NCBI RefSeq assembly: GCF_001421765.1
Contig: NZ_LMLA01000007.1
Location: 554,163 to 618,162, forward strand
Source of the DNA: Sphingomonas sp. Leaf32
Lineage (GTDB): Bacteria; Pseudomonadota; Alphaproteobacteria; Sphingomonadales; Sphingomonadaceae
Length of the DNA stretch: 64,000 nt
Reading direction: 5' to 3'
Each line of letters starts with the position of its first letter. The stretch's first letter is position 1. Below are positions 25,484 through 34,157 of the stretch, piece after piece. The notes below the pieces were generated by a model that saw nothing but the letters and a program-made list of their open reading frames with translations, had not been told where the DNA came from and did no database searches. The position numbers were made by a program, and so were the translations under genes.

Positions 25484-26896
25484 ATGCGCCGTTCGATCCT
25501 GCTCGCGACCCTCGCGCTGGTCGCCGCGCCGCTGGCCGCGCAGACCCAGCCGCCGGCGCTCCCCGCACCGCCGATCGGCGCGCCCAGGCCCTATGCCGTG
25601 CCCGCGTCGGAAAGCTATCGGCTGCCCAATGGCATGGGAGTCACGCTAGTCCCCTACGGCAATGCGCCCAAGGTCACGGTCATGCTGAAGGTCTATGCCG
25701 GCAATCTGGAGGAGGGGCGCGATACGTGGCTGTCCGACCTGACGGGTGACATGATGAAGGAAGGCGCCGGCGATCGCGATGCCGCTGCGCTGGCGATGGC
25801 CGCTGCCGGCATGGGCGGCAATCTGGGTGTCCAGGTGTCGTATGGCGGCACATCGATCAACATGAGCGGGCTGAGCGAGTTCGCCCCGCAGGCGGTGGCG
25901 CTGGTCGGCGACGTCGCCCGTCGCCCGACCTTTCCCGCCGACGCCTTTGCGCGGGTAAGGGCGAACCGCGCCCGGTCGCTGACGCAGGCGCTGGCCCAGC
26001 CCGGCACGCTGGCCGACTATGCGCTGGACCGCGCGACCTATGGCGACCATCCCTATGGCCGCACCCTGCCGACCCCGGCACAGCTGGACGGCTACACGCT
26101 CGATCAGGTCAAGCGTTTCTACGCCGCCAATTTTGGGGCGCGGCGCGCGCATCTCTATATCGCCGGACGGTTCGATGCCGCGGGGGTGAAGGCCGCGGTC
26201 GCCAAGGCATTCGCCGATTGGCAGCCGGGACCCGAGCGGCTGTCGCTGGTGCCGACACCCGCACCGGGGCCGCGCGTGCTGCTGGTCGATCGGCCTGGTG
26301 CGCCGCAATCGACGATACGGATCGCATGGCCCGCTCCGCTGGCGGGAAGTGCCGGCGACATCCCGCTACAGGCCGCCGATGCGCTGCTCGGCGGCAGCTT
26401 TTCGTCGCGGATCACGCGCAACATCCGGGAGGATAAGGGCTATACCTATTCGCCCTATTCGAACATCACCCAGCGGCCGGGGATTTCCGCCTGGAGCTTC
26501 AACGCCGACGTGACGACCGCGGTGACGGGGCCTTCGCTGAAGGAGGTGTTCCACGAAATCCGGACGTTGCAGGCCACGCCGCCCGCTCCCGAAGAGGCGG
26601 CGGGAATGCGCAGCTACAATGCCGGGCTGTTCGTGCTGCGCAATTCGGACAGCGGCTCGCTGATCGGGCAGCTCGCCACACGCGATGCGCTCGGGCTGCC
26701 CGCCGACTGGCTCGACCGCTATGTGCCTGCGACGATGGCGGTCACCGATGCGCAGTTCAGCAGCGCGATCAAGGAGGCGCTGCCGCTCGACAGGTTCACC
26801 CTGGTCGTGGTCGGCGACCTTGCCAAGGTGAAGCCGCAACTCGATGCGCTGCCCGAATTGAAGGGCGTGCCGGTCGAGACGGTGACCGTCCCCTGA
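25484..26896 (+). CDS. M16 peptidase-like partner lacking the zinc motif
   Basis: A 470-residue M16-fold protein with a signal peptide (ILLATLALVAAPLAAQ). At the place of HxxEH it reads LTGDMMKEG, so the zinc ligands are absent and it is predicted to be catalytically dead; the Arg/Tyr-containing substrate-binding region (ITRNIREDKGYTYSPYS) of the C-terminal M16 domain is kept. Proteins of this kind dimerise with an active subunit, here the gene just before, separated by one base. The start at 25484 fits the signal peptide. Confidence 0.9.
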   Translation: MRRSILLATLALVAAPLAAQTQPPALPAPPIGAPRPYAVPASESYRLPNGMGVTLVPYGNAPKVTVMLKVYAGNLEEGRDTWLSDLTGDMMKEGAGDRDAAALAMAAAGMGGNLGVQVSYGGTSINMSGLSEFAPQAVALVGDVARRPTFPADAFARVRANRARSLTQALAQPGTLADYALDRATYGDHPYGRTLPTPAQLDGYTLDQVKRFYAANFGARRAHLYIAGRFDAAGVKAAVAKAFADWQPGPERLSLVPTPAPGPRVLLVDRPGAPQSTIRIAWPAPLAGSAGDIPLQAADALLGGSFSSRITRNIREDKGYTYSPYSNITQRPGISAWSFNADVTTAVTGPSLKEVFHEIRTLQATPPAPEEAAGMRSYNAGLFVLRNSDSGSLIGQLATRDALGLPADWLDRYVPATMAVTDAQFSSAIKEALPLDRFTLVVVGDLAKVKPQLDALPELKGVPVETVTVP

Positions 26897-26949
26897 TCTG
26901 TCCGACCGGGGCGGCACGCGCGCTCCGGTCCGGCATGGCGGTCGATACG

Positions 26950-26988
26950 AAAAGGGGGCAGCCCGTTGCCGGACTGCCCCCCTTTTTT
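26950..26988. terminator. Bidirectional terminator between the M16 pair and rplL
   Basis: AAAAGGGGGCAG pairs with CTGCCCCCCTTTT around a 12-nt loop, with A and T runs on both sides, so it can end transcription of the M16 operon and of rplJ-rplL, which converge here. Further hairpins lie towards rplL (GGGATGGG with CCCATCCC, 26999-27021; GCGGACC with GGTCCGC near 27066-27083) and could act on the rplL side. Confidence 0.85.
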
Positions 26989-27097
26989 CGGTCGAGCCGG
27001 GATGGGAGCAAGTCCCATCCCGTCGGTCGGGCCATTGGCCCGCCGGCCGGCCTTGGTGGAGATAGCGGACCCTGGGGTCCGCTGTCCCACCTGCGGC

Positions 27098-27475
27098 TTA
27101 CTTGACTTCGACGGTCGCGCCGGCGCCTTCGAGCTGCGCCTTGATCTTGGCGGCTTCGTCCTTGTTGACGCCTTCCTTGACGGCCTTCGGCGCGCCTTCG
27201 ACCAGCGCCTTGGCTTCGGTCAGGCCCAGGCCGGTGATGGCGCGGACTTCCTTGATGACGTTGATCTTCTTGCCACCGTCGCCGGTGAGGATCACGTCGA
27301 ACTCAGTCTGCTCTTCGGCAGCCGGGGCAGCGGCACCACCGCCGGCGGCAGGTGCTGCGGCAACGGCAGCAGCGGCCGAAACGCCCCACTTCTCTTCGAG
27401 CAGCTTCGACAGTTCAGCCGCTTCGAGGACGGTCAGCGCGCTCAGCTGTTCGACGATCGCGTTCAGGTCAGCCAT
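27098..27475 (-). CDS. rplL: 50S ribosomal protein L7/L12
   Basis: L7/L12 forms the multimeric stalk of the large ribosomal subunit that recruits translation factors. The 125-residue product has the N-terminal dimerisation helix pair ([25 protein letters not shown]), an Ala/Gly/Pro-rich hinge, and the C-terminal factor-binding domain ([20 protein letters not shown]...[19 protein letters not shown]). It follows rplJ by 48 bp on the same strand. Unlike the usual bacterial order, rpoB does not come next; about 5 kb of opposite-strand genes intervene. Confidence 0.98.
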   Translation of the reverse strand: MADLNAIVEQLSALTVLEAAELSKLLEEKWGVSAAAAVAAAPAAGGGAAAPAAEEQTEFDVILTGDGGKKINVIKEVRAITGLGLTEAKALVEGAPKAVKEGVNKDEAAKIKAQLEGAGATVEVK

Positions 27476-27523
27476 GATATTCTCCGTAAATCAGATAGGG
27501 TTGTGTTGATGGGAAGCGCCCGT

Positions 27524-28039
27524 TCAGGCGGCTTCCTTCTCCGCATATGCCGACAGCACGCGCGCGATCTGGGCCGCGGGTGCCTGCGTGATGGTGGCGA
27601 TCTTCGTTGCCGGGGCAACGATGAGGCCGACCAGCTTGGCGCGCAGTTCGTCGAGCGAGGGCAGCGAGGCCAGGGCCTTCACGCCGTCCGCGTCGAGGAT
27701 CTGGCCGCCCATGGCGCCGCCGACGATCTCGAGCTTGTCGTTCGTCTTGGCGAAGTCGTTGATGACCCGCGCCGCAGCGACGGGATCGGTCGACGTCGCC
27801 AGCGCCGTCGGGCCGGTCAGCAGGTCCGACAACACCGCGTACGGCGTGCCTTCGGCTGCGATCCGGGCAAGACGGTTCTTCGAGACCTTGTAGCTCGCGC
27901 CGGCGTCACGCATCTTGTTGCGCAGGGCCGTCGACTGGGCGACGGTCATGCCGAGGTTGCGGGTGACGACCACCACGCCGACCTCGTTGAAGGTGCGGTT
28001 CAGCTCGGCGACGGCTTCACTCTTCTGAGTGCGATCCAT
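27524..28039 (-). CDS. rplJ: 50S ribosomal protein L10
   Basis: L10 anchors the L7/L12 stalk on 23S rRNA and represses its own operon by binding the mRNA leader. The 171-residue product starts [17 protein letters not shown] and shows [33 protein letters not shown] and the C-terminal helix [14 protein letters not shown] that binds L12 dimers. The chosen ATG has a good ribosome site (AAAGGAG) just upstream; the open frame continues to 28228 but through leader sequence without L10 similarity. Confidence 0.98.
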   Translation of the reverse strand: MDRTQKSEAVAELNRTFNEVGVVVVTRNLGMTVAQSTALRNKMRDAGASYKVSKNRLARIAAEGTPYAVLSDLLTGPTALATSTDPVAAARVINDFAKTNDKLEIVGGAMGGQILDADGVKALASLPSLDELRAKLVGLIVAPATKIATITQAPAAQIARVLSAYAEKEAA

Positions 28040-28320
28040 GCCGTTCTCCTTTACTGGGGCGTGTCCCGGCAGAACCGGAAACGCCCGCGAACAATCCGCC
28101 CGTCGCATGTGCGCGACGACCGGGGCGAAAGTCCGTGAGGGGCATGGTCGCCATACGGCACCTCGCGGGTGCGAGGGGACCTTCATGGCTGGCCCGACGT
28201 GCCTCGGCACGGTCGGGCGGAACAACACATTCCCCGTCTCGGCAGGACATTAAGCGGGGAACCCGCACCTGCTGTCTCGGACGGACGTCGCACGAAGGAC
28301 GAATCCTCCCTGCAACGGCT
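28040..28320 (-). promoter_or_regulatory. rplJ leader (probable L10-binding autoregulatory region)
   Basis: About 280 nt separate the predicted rplJ transcription start from its start codon. The sequence is rich in inverted repeats (for example CCGACCGTGCCGAGGCACG with the facing GTGCCTCGGCACGGTCGG, and CACCTCGCGGGTGCGAGG). Bacterial rplJ leaders of this size normally fold into a kink-turn structure bound by the L10-L12 complex. The specific kink-turn was not traced here, so the call rests on position, length and folding potential. Confidence 0.55.
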
Positions 28321-28327
28321 GGCCGGG

Positions 28328-28356
28328 CGCTTACGCGCGGGGGCGGTCCAAGTCAA
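28328..28356 (-). promoter_or_regulatory. Predicted promoter of rplJ-rplL
   Basis: On the minus strand TTGACT (28356-28351) and TAAGCG (28333-28328) lie 17 nt apart. The -35 box is strong and the -10 box weak. It sits in the gap divergent to cutC, whose own promoter was not found with confidence; a TTGACC at 28371-28376 on the plus strand lies too close to the cutC ribosome site to be sure. Confidence 0.4.
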
Positions 28357-28419
28357 GCGTGCGAACCGGCTTGACCTCGCCGCGCGACGCTCCATTAGTC
28401 GGATAATTCCGGAGGGACC

Positions 28420-29163
28420 ATGCCGCGTACGACGTTGGAAATCTGTATCGACAGTGTGGCTGGAGCCGATGCGGCGATCGCCGGCGGGGCGGATCGCATC
28501 GAGCTGTGCGGCGCGCTGTCGGTCGGCGGGCTGACGCCTTCGGCGGGACTGGCGGGAGAGGTTCTGCATCTGGCCCAGGCGGCCGGTGTCCGGGTACATG
28601 CCATGGTCCGGCCACGCGCGGGCGACTTCGCCTATGACGCGGATGAGGTGGATACCGCCATTTCGGAGGGGAAAACGCTGATCCTTGCCGGAGCCGATGG
28701 GCTGGTGTTCGGCGCGGCGCGGGACGGCAGCCTCGATCACGATGTCCTGGCGCGGTGGGTCAGGGCCATGCGGGCAGCGCGGGCCGATATCGATCTGACG
28801 CTGCACCGCGCGGTCGACCTGCTGGTCGATCCGGTGGCGGCGGTCGAACCGGCGGTGGCGCTGGGGTTCGATCGCATCCTGACCTCGGGCGGTGCCACGC
28901 GCGCGGTCGATGGTGCGGAGGTGATCGCAGCGATGCAGGCGCAGGCGGCGGGGCGGATCATGGTGATGCCGGGGGCCGGCATCCGTCCGGACAATGTCGC
29001 GGCGTTGCGGGCGCGGACCGGCGCCAGCGAAGTGCACGCATCGGCCAGTGTGCCAATCGTGCAGGACGACCGCCGCGTCATCGCGCTGGGATTTGCCGGG
29101 CCGGGACTGGCGCGGACCGACCGGGCCGTCGTGCGCGCGCTGCGCGACGCGGTCGACGCCTGA
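28420..29163 (+). CDS. cutC: CutC-family TIM-barrel protein
   Basis: A 247-residue cytoplasmic TIM-barrel protein of the CutC family. Typical blocks are LEICIDSVAGADAAIAGGADRIELCGALSVGGLTPS, VRVHAMVRPRAGDF, LTLHRAVDL, RILTSGG and a late MPGAGIRPDN phosphate-binding-like loop. CutC was named for copper homeostasis, but that role is doubtful, and the family is often encoded near sugar catabolism genes. Here it is 16 bp upstream of a glycosidase and at the edge of a glycan locus. The start follows a clear GGAGGG ribosome site. Confidence 0.92.
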   Translation: MPRTTLEICIDSVAGADAAIAGGADRIELCGALSVGGLTPSAGLAGEVLHLAQAAGVRVHAMVRPRAGDFAYDADEVDTAISEGKTLILAGADGLVFGAARDGSLDHDVLARWVRAMRAARADIDLTLHRAVDLLVDPVAAVEPAVALGFDRILTSGGATRAVDGAEVIAAMQAQAAGRIMVMPGAGIRPDNVAALRARTGASEVHASASVPIVQDDRRVIALGFAGPGLARTDRAVVRALRDAVDA

Positions 29164-29179
29164 CAGGGGAGACATAAGG

Positions 29180-32080
29180 ATGAACTTCATGCCGATCGAT
29201 CGCCGGACCCTCCTTGCCGGAACGGCGGGCACGCTGGCGGCGGGGGCGTTGCCCCTGCCGGCCCGGGCCGCGCGCCCGGCCCCCAGCGGGCTGCTGTATG
29301 GCCTGTCACCGCGCCCCGGCTTGCCCGAACGACTGCCGGTCGAGGACCCGTCGCGCATCCTGATGTTGCACGGCTGGCTGTTCCACGAAGGCGACATCGT
29401 GCCGCCCGCGCCGACGACGCATGACGAAACCTATACCAACGCGAAGGCCGGCAACGCCCGCGGTGCGGCGGCGATGGATTATGACGACAGCGACTGGGCG
29501 CAGGTCAGCGTGCCGCACGACTGGGCGTCGGCGCAGGGCTTCGTCGAGACGGCGAATGTCGCGCAGGGCTATCGTCCGCGCGGGATCGGCTGGTATCGCC
29601 GGACGCTGCGGCTCGACCCGGCGGATCGCGGGAAGAAGCTCGAACTCCATTTCGGGGCGATCGCGACCGCCGCGACGATCTGGATCAACGGCAGCGTCGT
29701 GGCGCGCAACTTTTCGGGCTATAACGCGATCACCGTCGACCTGACCCCCTTCGCGCGGTTCGGCGACGAACTGAACGTCATCGCGATCCGGGTCGATGCG
29801 ACCGCCATGGAGGGATGGTGGTACGAAGGTGCCGGCCTGTATCGCCATGTATGGCTGGCGAAGCGGTCGCCGGTGTCGATCGCGACCGACGGCGTCCATT
29901 GCGATCCGCGACTGGGCAGCGACGGGCGCTGGCAGGTGCCGGTCGCGGTAACGCTGGAAAGTATCGCGCGAACGGCGGCGTCCGCGACCGTGATGATCGA
30001 CCTGCTCGATCCCGCCGGCAAGGTCGTGGGCAGCGCGCGGGCGCAGGCAGACCTGCAACCGCTGGGCGAGGCGCAGGTCGCGCTGTCGATCCCCGTTGCC
30101 GATCCGCAGCGTTGGTCGATCGAGACGCCGACGCTCTACACCGTGCGGGTCGCGACCGATGCACCGGGCGGCGGCGACGGACGCCGCATCGCCATCGGCT
30201 TCCGCACGATCCGCTTCGATGCGCAGGCGGGCTTCTTTCTGAACGACAAGGCCGTGAAGCTGAAGGGCGTGTGTCTGCATCAGGACCATGCCGGGGTCGG
30301 CGTGGCGGTGCCCGACGCGCTGCTGGCGTGGCGGTTGCAGCGAATGAAAGACACCGGCGTCAACGCCATCCGCTGTTCGCACAATGCGCAGGCCGACGCG
30401 TTCTACCAGCTGTGCGACCGGATGGGTTTCGTCGTGATGGACGAAAACCGCATCTTCAACCCGGCACCCGAGAATATGGCGCAGCTGGAATGGCTGGTCC
30501 GCGCGCATCGCAACCATCCCAGCATCATCCTGTGGTCGGTATTCAACGAGGAACCGATGCAGGGCACCGAAGCGGGCGTCGAGATGGTGCGGCGGATGGC
30601 CGCCCATGTCCATGCGCTGGACGACAGCCGCCCGGTCACCGCCGCGATGAACGGCAGCTTCTACGATCCGCAGAATGTGTCGAGCGTCGTCGATGTCATG
30701 GGTTTCAACTATTATCAGGGCGATTACGACAAGTTCCACGCGCTGAACCCCGCCAAGCCCAGCACGTCGTCGGAGGATACCAGCGCGTATATGACGCGCG
30801 GCGCCTATGCCACCGACAAGGCCGCCCATGTCATGTCGTCGATGGATACCGAAGCGGCCCCATGGGGCGCGACGCACCGCAATGCGTGGGCGGAGATCGC
30901 CAAGCGCCGCTTCATCGCCGGCGGGTTCGTGTGGACCGGGTTCGACTATCATGGCGAACCGACGCCGTTCGCGTGGCCGACCATCGCCAGCTTCTTCGGC
31001 ATCCTCGACCTGTGCGGCTTCCCCAAGACGGCGTACGACATCCACCGCGCGCACTGGATCGACGATCAGCCGGTCGTCGGCATCGCCCCGCACTGGACTT
31101 GGCCGGGGCGGGAAGGCCAGCCGGTCGAACTGCTGGTCACCAGCAACGCCGAACGGGTCCGCGTCGTGCTGAACGGGCGGATGATCGGCGAACAGGCGGT
31201 CGACCGAATCATGGGCAACGCCTTCACCGTGCCCTACGCACCGGGCAAGCTGGAGGCGGTGGCGCTGAAGGGCGGGCGCGAGGTCGCGCGGGCGGTGCAT
31301 GAGACGGCGGGACCGGCGGTCGCGCTGCGGCTGACCCCGGCGCGCACCGCGATGCTGGGCGATGGCGAGGATGTCGTGCCGGTCACGATCGATGCGGTCG
31401 ATGCGAAGGGCCGGCATGTCCCGACCGAGAACCGCATGACGCGCTTCACGGTCGACGGCGCGACGCTGATCGGCGTCGGCAATGGCGATCCCAACAGCCA
31501 TGAAAGCGAGAAGGCGCCGCAGCGGTCGCTGTTCAACGGCCTCGCGCAGATGATCGTGCAGGCAGGCGCGGGGCGCGGCAAGGTGACGATCGCTGCTACC
31601 GCCGATGGCCTGCGCCCCGCGCGGCTGGTGATCGACCGCGTAGCGGCGACCCCGCGCCCGCAGGTGGACGCGACGCCGCCGGGTGCGTTCATCCTCGGCT
31701 GGCGACGGTCGAAATCCTTCGCCACCGCGCCCGATCCGGGGCTGACCCCGCCGGTCAACGACAATAACAGCTGGGACTTCACCCGCAGCGGTACGCCCGC
31801 CGCGCCGGAGGCGGGACCGTCGTTCCGCCTGTATCGCGCCGCGCTGCCGGTGCGGAAACGGGTAATGGCGGAGGGCGGCACGCTGACCTTCGCCCGGATC
31901 GACGGGCGGGCGAGCGTATATGTCGACGGCAGGCCGGTCGCGACCAAGGCCGACCCGGCTGCCGCCCCGCTCGTGGTGCCGGTGTCGGCAGGCGCGAAGG
32001 GGGTGGCGGTGTTGGTCGAGGCGGTGCCGGGTGCCCGGTCTGGGATTACCGGGGCGGTGCGGCTGGCACCGAAGGGGTGA
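29180..32080 (+). CDS. GH2 beta-galactosidase-like enzyme, exported
   Basis: A 966-residue glycoside hydrolase family 2 protein with a Tat-like leader (DRRTLLAGTAGTLAAGALPL). Domains: GH2 sugar-binding domain (GWYRRTLRLDPA, FGAIATAATIWINGSVV), immunoglobulin-like domain, TIM barrel, then DUF4982-like and further beta domains. The predicted acid/base is Glu457 in WSVFNEE, and the predicted nucleophile is Glu558 in MDTEAA. This layout is usual for exo-beta-galactosidases, though GH2 also includes other activities. In this locus it could remove beta-linked galactose from N-glycan antennae. It follows cutC on the same strand and faces the fucosidase operon tail to tail. Confidence 0.85.
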   Translation: MNFMPIDRRTLLAGTAGTLAAGALPLPARAARPAPSGLLYGLSPRPGLPERLPVEDPSRILMLHGWLFHEGDIVPPAPTTHDETYTNAKAGNARGAAAMDYDDSDWAQVSVPHDWASAQGFVETANVAQGYRPRGIGWYRRTLRLDPADRGKKLELHFGAIATAATIWINGSVVARNFSGYNAITVDLTPFARFGDELNVIAIRVDATAMEGWWYEGAGLYRHVWLAKRSPVSIATDGVHCDPRLGSDGRWQVPVAVTLESIARTAASATVMIDLLDPAGKVVGSARAQADLQPLGEAQVALSIPVADPQRWSIETPTLYTVRVATDAPGGGDGRRIAIGFRTIRFDAQAGFFLNDKAVKLKGVCLHQDHAGVGVAVPDALLAWRLQRMKDTGVNAIRCSHNAQADAFYQLCDRMGFVVMDENRIFNPAPENMAQLEWLVRAHRNHPSIILWSVFNEEPMQGTEAGVEMVRRMAAHVHALDDSRPVTAAMNGSFYDPQNVSSVVDVMGFNYYQGDYDKFHALNPAKPSTSSEDTSAYMTRGAYATDKAAHVMSSMDTEAAPWGATHRNAWAEIAKRRFIAGGFVWTGFDYHGEPTPFAWPTIASFFGILDLCGFPKTAYDIHRAHWIDDQPVVGIAPHWTWPGREGQPVELLVTSNAERVRVVLNGRMIGEQAVDRIMGNAFTVPYAPGKLEAVALKGGREVARAVHETAGPAVALRLTPARTAMLGDGEDVVPVTIDAVDAKGRHVPTENRMTRFTVDGATLIGVGNGDPNSHESEKAPQRSLFNGLAQMIVQAGAGRGKVTIAATADGLRPARLVIDRVAATPRPQVDATPPGAFILGWRRSKSFATAPDPGLTPPVNDNNSWDFTRSGTPAAPEAGPSFRLYRAALPVRKRVMAEGGTLTFARIDGRASVYVDGRPVATKADPAAAPLVVPVSAGAKGVAVLVEAVPGARSGITGAVRLAPKG

Positions 32081-32134
32081 TTTGTACGCGCCGCTGCTTG
32101 GAAAACGGCGGACATAGCTGCCCCGAGCTACTCC

Positions 32135-32248
32135 CCCGTTCGTCCTGAGTAGCTGCTGAGCGAAGTCGAAGCAGCGTATCGAAGGACCGCCTCGGGTGCT
32201 TCGATACGGGTCTTCGACAGGCTCAGCCCCTACTCAGCACGAACGGGG
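32135..32248. repeat. Dispersed palindromic repeat, CGAAGTCGAAG type
   Basis: The ends CCCGTTCGTCCTGAGTAGC and TACTCAGCACGAACGGG are inverted copies; inside are GCTGAGCGAAGTCGAAGCAG and its partner GGTCTTCGACAGGCTCAGC plus ATCGAAG/CTTCGAT arms. A related copy lies at 63771-63896. It fills the space between the convergent galactosidase and fucosidase genes and may also act as a terminator. Confidence 0.8.
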
Positions 32249-32258
32249 GGCCTTTGAC

Positions 32259-34157
32259 TCACCGAAACGCCCCGATCTCCGCGACCGCGATCGCCGGGGC
32301 CGGCACCGCCGGTTGCGGGAAGGCGAAGCGGAGATAGCGGGCCCGCCGCGCGGCGGTGAAGGGCAGGCGCTGGGTCGCGCGGGCATAGTTGATGTTCGGG
32401 AACTCGCCTTCGCCGCCCGGCGTCCAGTTCCTGCCATCGACGCTGGTTTCGACGCGATACTTCATCGGCGGCGCGGCGTTCGGGTCGACATGGCGCGTCG
32501 GCGTCAGCGTAAAGCCGGCGAGCGTTTCCGCGCGGCCCATGTCGATCGTCAGCGATGCCGGCGCCGGGCTGGTCCAGGCGGTACGCGGGGAGGCGTCGAG
32601 CAACGCTTCGCCGCCGCTTGCGCTGGCGGCGGTCACCTTCCACCCCGCGCGGTCGACGATGCTGGGATCGCTGACCTCCAGCGGCGGGAGCGTCGCGGGC
32701 GCGACCGAGCGGAACAGCGCGAATTCGCGCAGCGCCGGGCCGGCTTCGGCGGCGAGGGTGCGGAAGCGCACGCGGCGGGGAGCGATCTGGGCGGGGAGGC
32801 GGACCAGGCGCTGTGGGCCGACCATGTCCTTTTCCGCCACCGTCGTCCACTGGTCGCCACCGTCCGACACGTCGATCGCGAAGCGGGTGACGCGCAGACC
32901 CAGCGGCAGCCATTCCTGCAACCGCACCGTGTCGAAGCTGCGGCCCGGCGGCAGGTCGAGGATGATGCTGGCATCTTTCGCGTTCGCCGGCGCGAGCCAG
33001 AAGGTGTCGAGATCACCGTCGTTGACGTTGCGTGCAGTGCCGCCGGCATCGGCGCTGGCGGTCGCGACGGCACCCGCCGCCAGATCGGTGGCGAAGGTCG
33101 CGCGTAGCGCGTCGCCGAACGCGGTCAGGCTGGCGACGTCGCGGTCATGGATGCGCCCGCGCCGGTCGGGCGGCAGGTTGAGGTGAAAGGTCGTGCCATG
33201 GCCGACCGACTGGTCGTACATCTCCATGATCTTTTGCGGGGTCTTTACCTGCGCATCCTCGTCGGCATGGTAGAACCAGCCCGGCCGGATCGAGACGTTG
33301 GTTTCCGCCGGCCACCACAAAGGCGCACCGCGCACGCCGGTATTGCCCTCGGTCTGGTCGTAGACATGGTTCGGCATGGTTGGCCAGCACGGATCGGCGG
33401 CATGGCCGTCCTCGTTCCCGACCCAGCGAATATCGGCGCCCAGCGGATCGAAGGTGCAGGCATCGGGCTGCAACCGGTGCACCAGCGCAATGATCGAGGG
33501 CCAGTTGTAATAGGCCGGGGCATCGATCTTCCGCGTCTCGCGCGCGCCGCCATAATAGCCGTCGCCGCCGTTCGCGCCGTCGAACCACACTTCGAACAGC
33601 TTGCCATAGCGGGTGCACAATTCGGTCAACTGCGCGCGGTAATAGGTGATGTAGCCGGGCGTGCCGTAATCGGCGCGGTTGCGGTCCCATGGCGACAGAT
33701 ACAGGCCGAAGTTGATCCCGCCGCGCCGGCACGCCGCCTCCAGTTCGCCGACGATGTCGCCCTTGCCGTCCTTGTACGGCGAATTGCGGATGCAATGTTC
33801 GGTCAGCATCGTCGGCCACAGGCAGAAGCCGTCATGATGCTTGGCGGTCAGGATCAGGCCGGTAAGGCCGCCCGCCTTCGCCGCCGCGACGATCTGGTCG
33901 GGATCGAAATCGGTCGGGTTGAACAGCTTGGGGTCTTCGTCGCCGAACCCCCATTCCTTGTCGGTGAAGGTGTTGATCGAGAAATGGATGAAACCATACT
34001 GGCGATGGTCGTGCCATTTCAGCTGGCGCGGCGAGGGCGTGGCCCCCCACGGCGCGGGCAGCGCGGTCGGTGCCGGGGTGATCGCGGCGCGCGGGGTGCA
34101 GGCGGCGGCACCGGCGATCAGGCTGCTGCCCATCAGGCTGCGGCGGGAAAGGGTCAT
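32259..34157 (-). CDS. GH29 alpha-L-fucosidase with discoidin-type binding domains
   Basis: A 632-residue lipoprotein-like enzyme (leader SRRSLMGSSLIAGAAAC, Cys20, twin Arg). The GH29 barrel shows YGFIHFSINTFTDKEWGFG, the substrate site TAKHHDGFCLWP and the nucleophile Asp193 in EVWFDGANG. Two F5/8-type (CBM32-like) domains follow, at about residues 370-480 and 500-632 (SWLAP-like and IDMGRAETLAGFTLTP). GH29 enzymes remove alpha-fucose with retention of configuration; linkage cannot be read from sequence, but core fucose of N-glycans fits this locus. It is the last gene of a six-gene operon, its ATG overlapping the preceding stop (ATGA). Confidence 0.92.
   Translation of the reverse strand: MTLSRRSLMGSSLIAGAAACTPRAAITPAPTALPAPWGATPSPRQLKWHDHRQYGFIHFSINTFTDKEWGFGDEDPKLFNPTDFDPDQIVAAAKAGGLTGLILTAKHHDGFCLWPTMLTEHCIRNSPYKDGKGDIVGELEAACRRGGINFGLYLSPWDRNRADYGTPGYITYYRAQLTELCTRYGKLFEVWFDGANGGDGYYGGARETRKIDAPAYYNWPSIIALVHRLQPDACTFDPLGADIRWVGNEDGHAADPCWPTMPNHVYDQTEGNTGVRGAPLWWPAETNVSIRPGWFYHADEDAQVKTPQKIMEMYDQSVGHGTTFHLNLPPDRRGRIHDRDVASLTAFGDALRATFATDLAAGAVATASADAGGTARNVNDGDLDTFWLAPANAKDASIILDLPPGRSFDTVRLQEWLPLGLRVTRFAIDVSDGGDQWTTVAEKDMVGPQRLVRLPAQIAPRRVRFRTLAAEAGPALREFALFRSVAPATLPPLEVSDPSIVDRAGWKVTAASASGGEALLDASPRTAWTSPAPASLTIDMGRAETLAGFTLTPTRHVDPNAAPPMKYRVETSVDGRNWTPGGEGEFPNINYARATQRLPFTAARRARYLRFAFPQPAVPAPAIAVAEIGAFR

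Noticed and set aside
28169..28534. Open frame over the rplJ leader on the plus strand
   Set aside because: It overlaps the leader, predicted promoter and the cutC start and has no protein-like composition or ribosome site.
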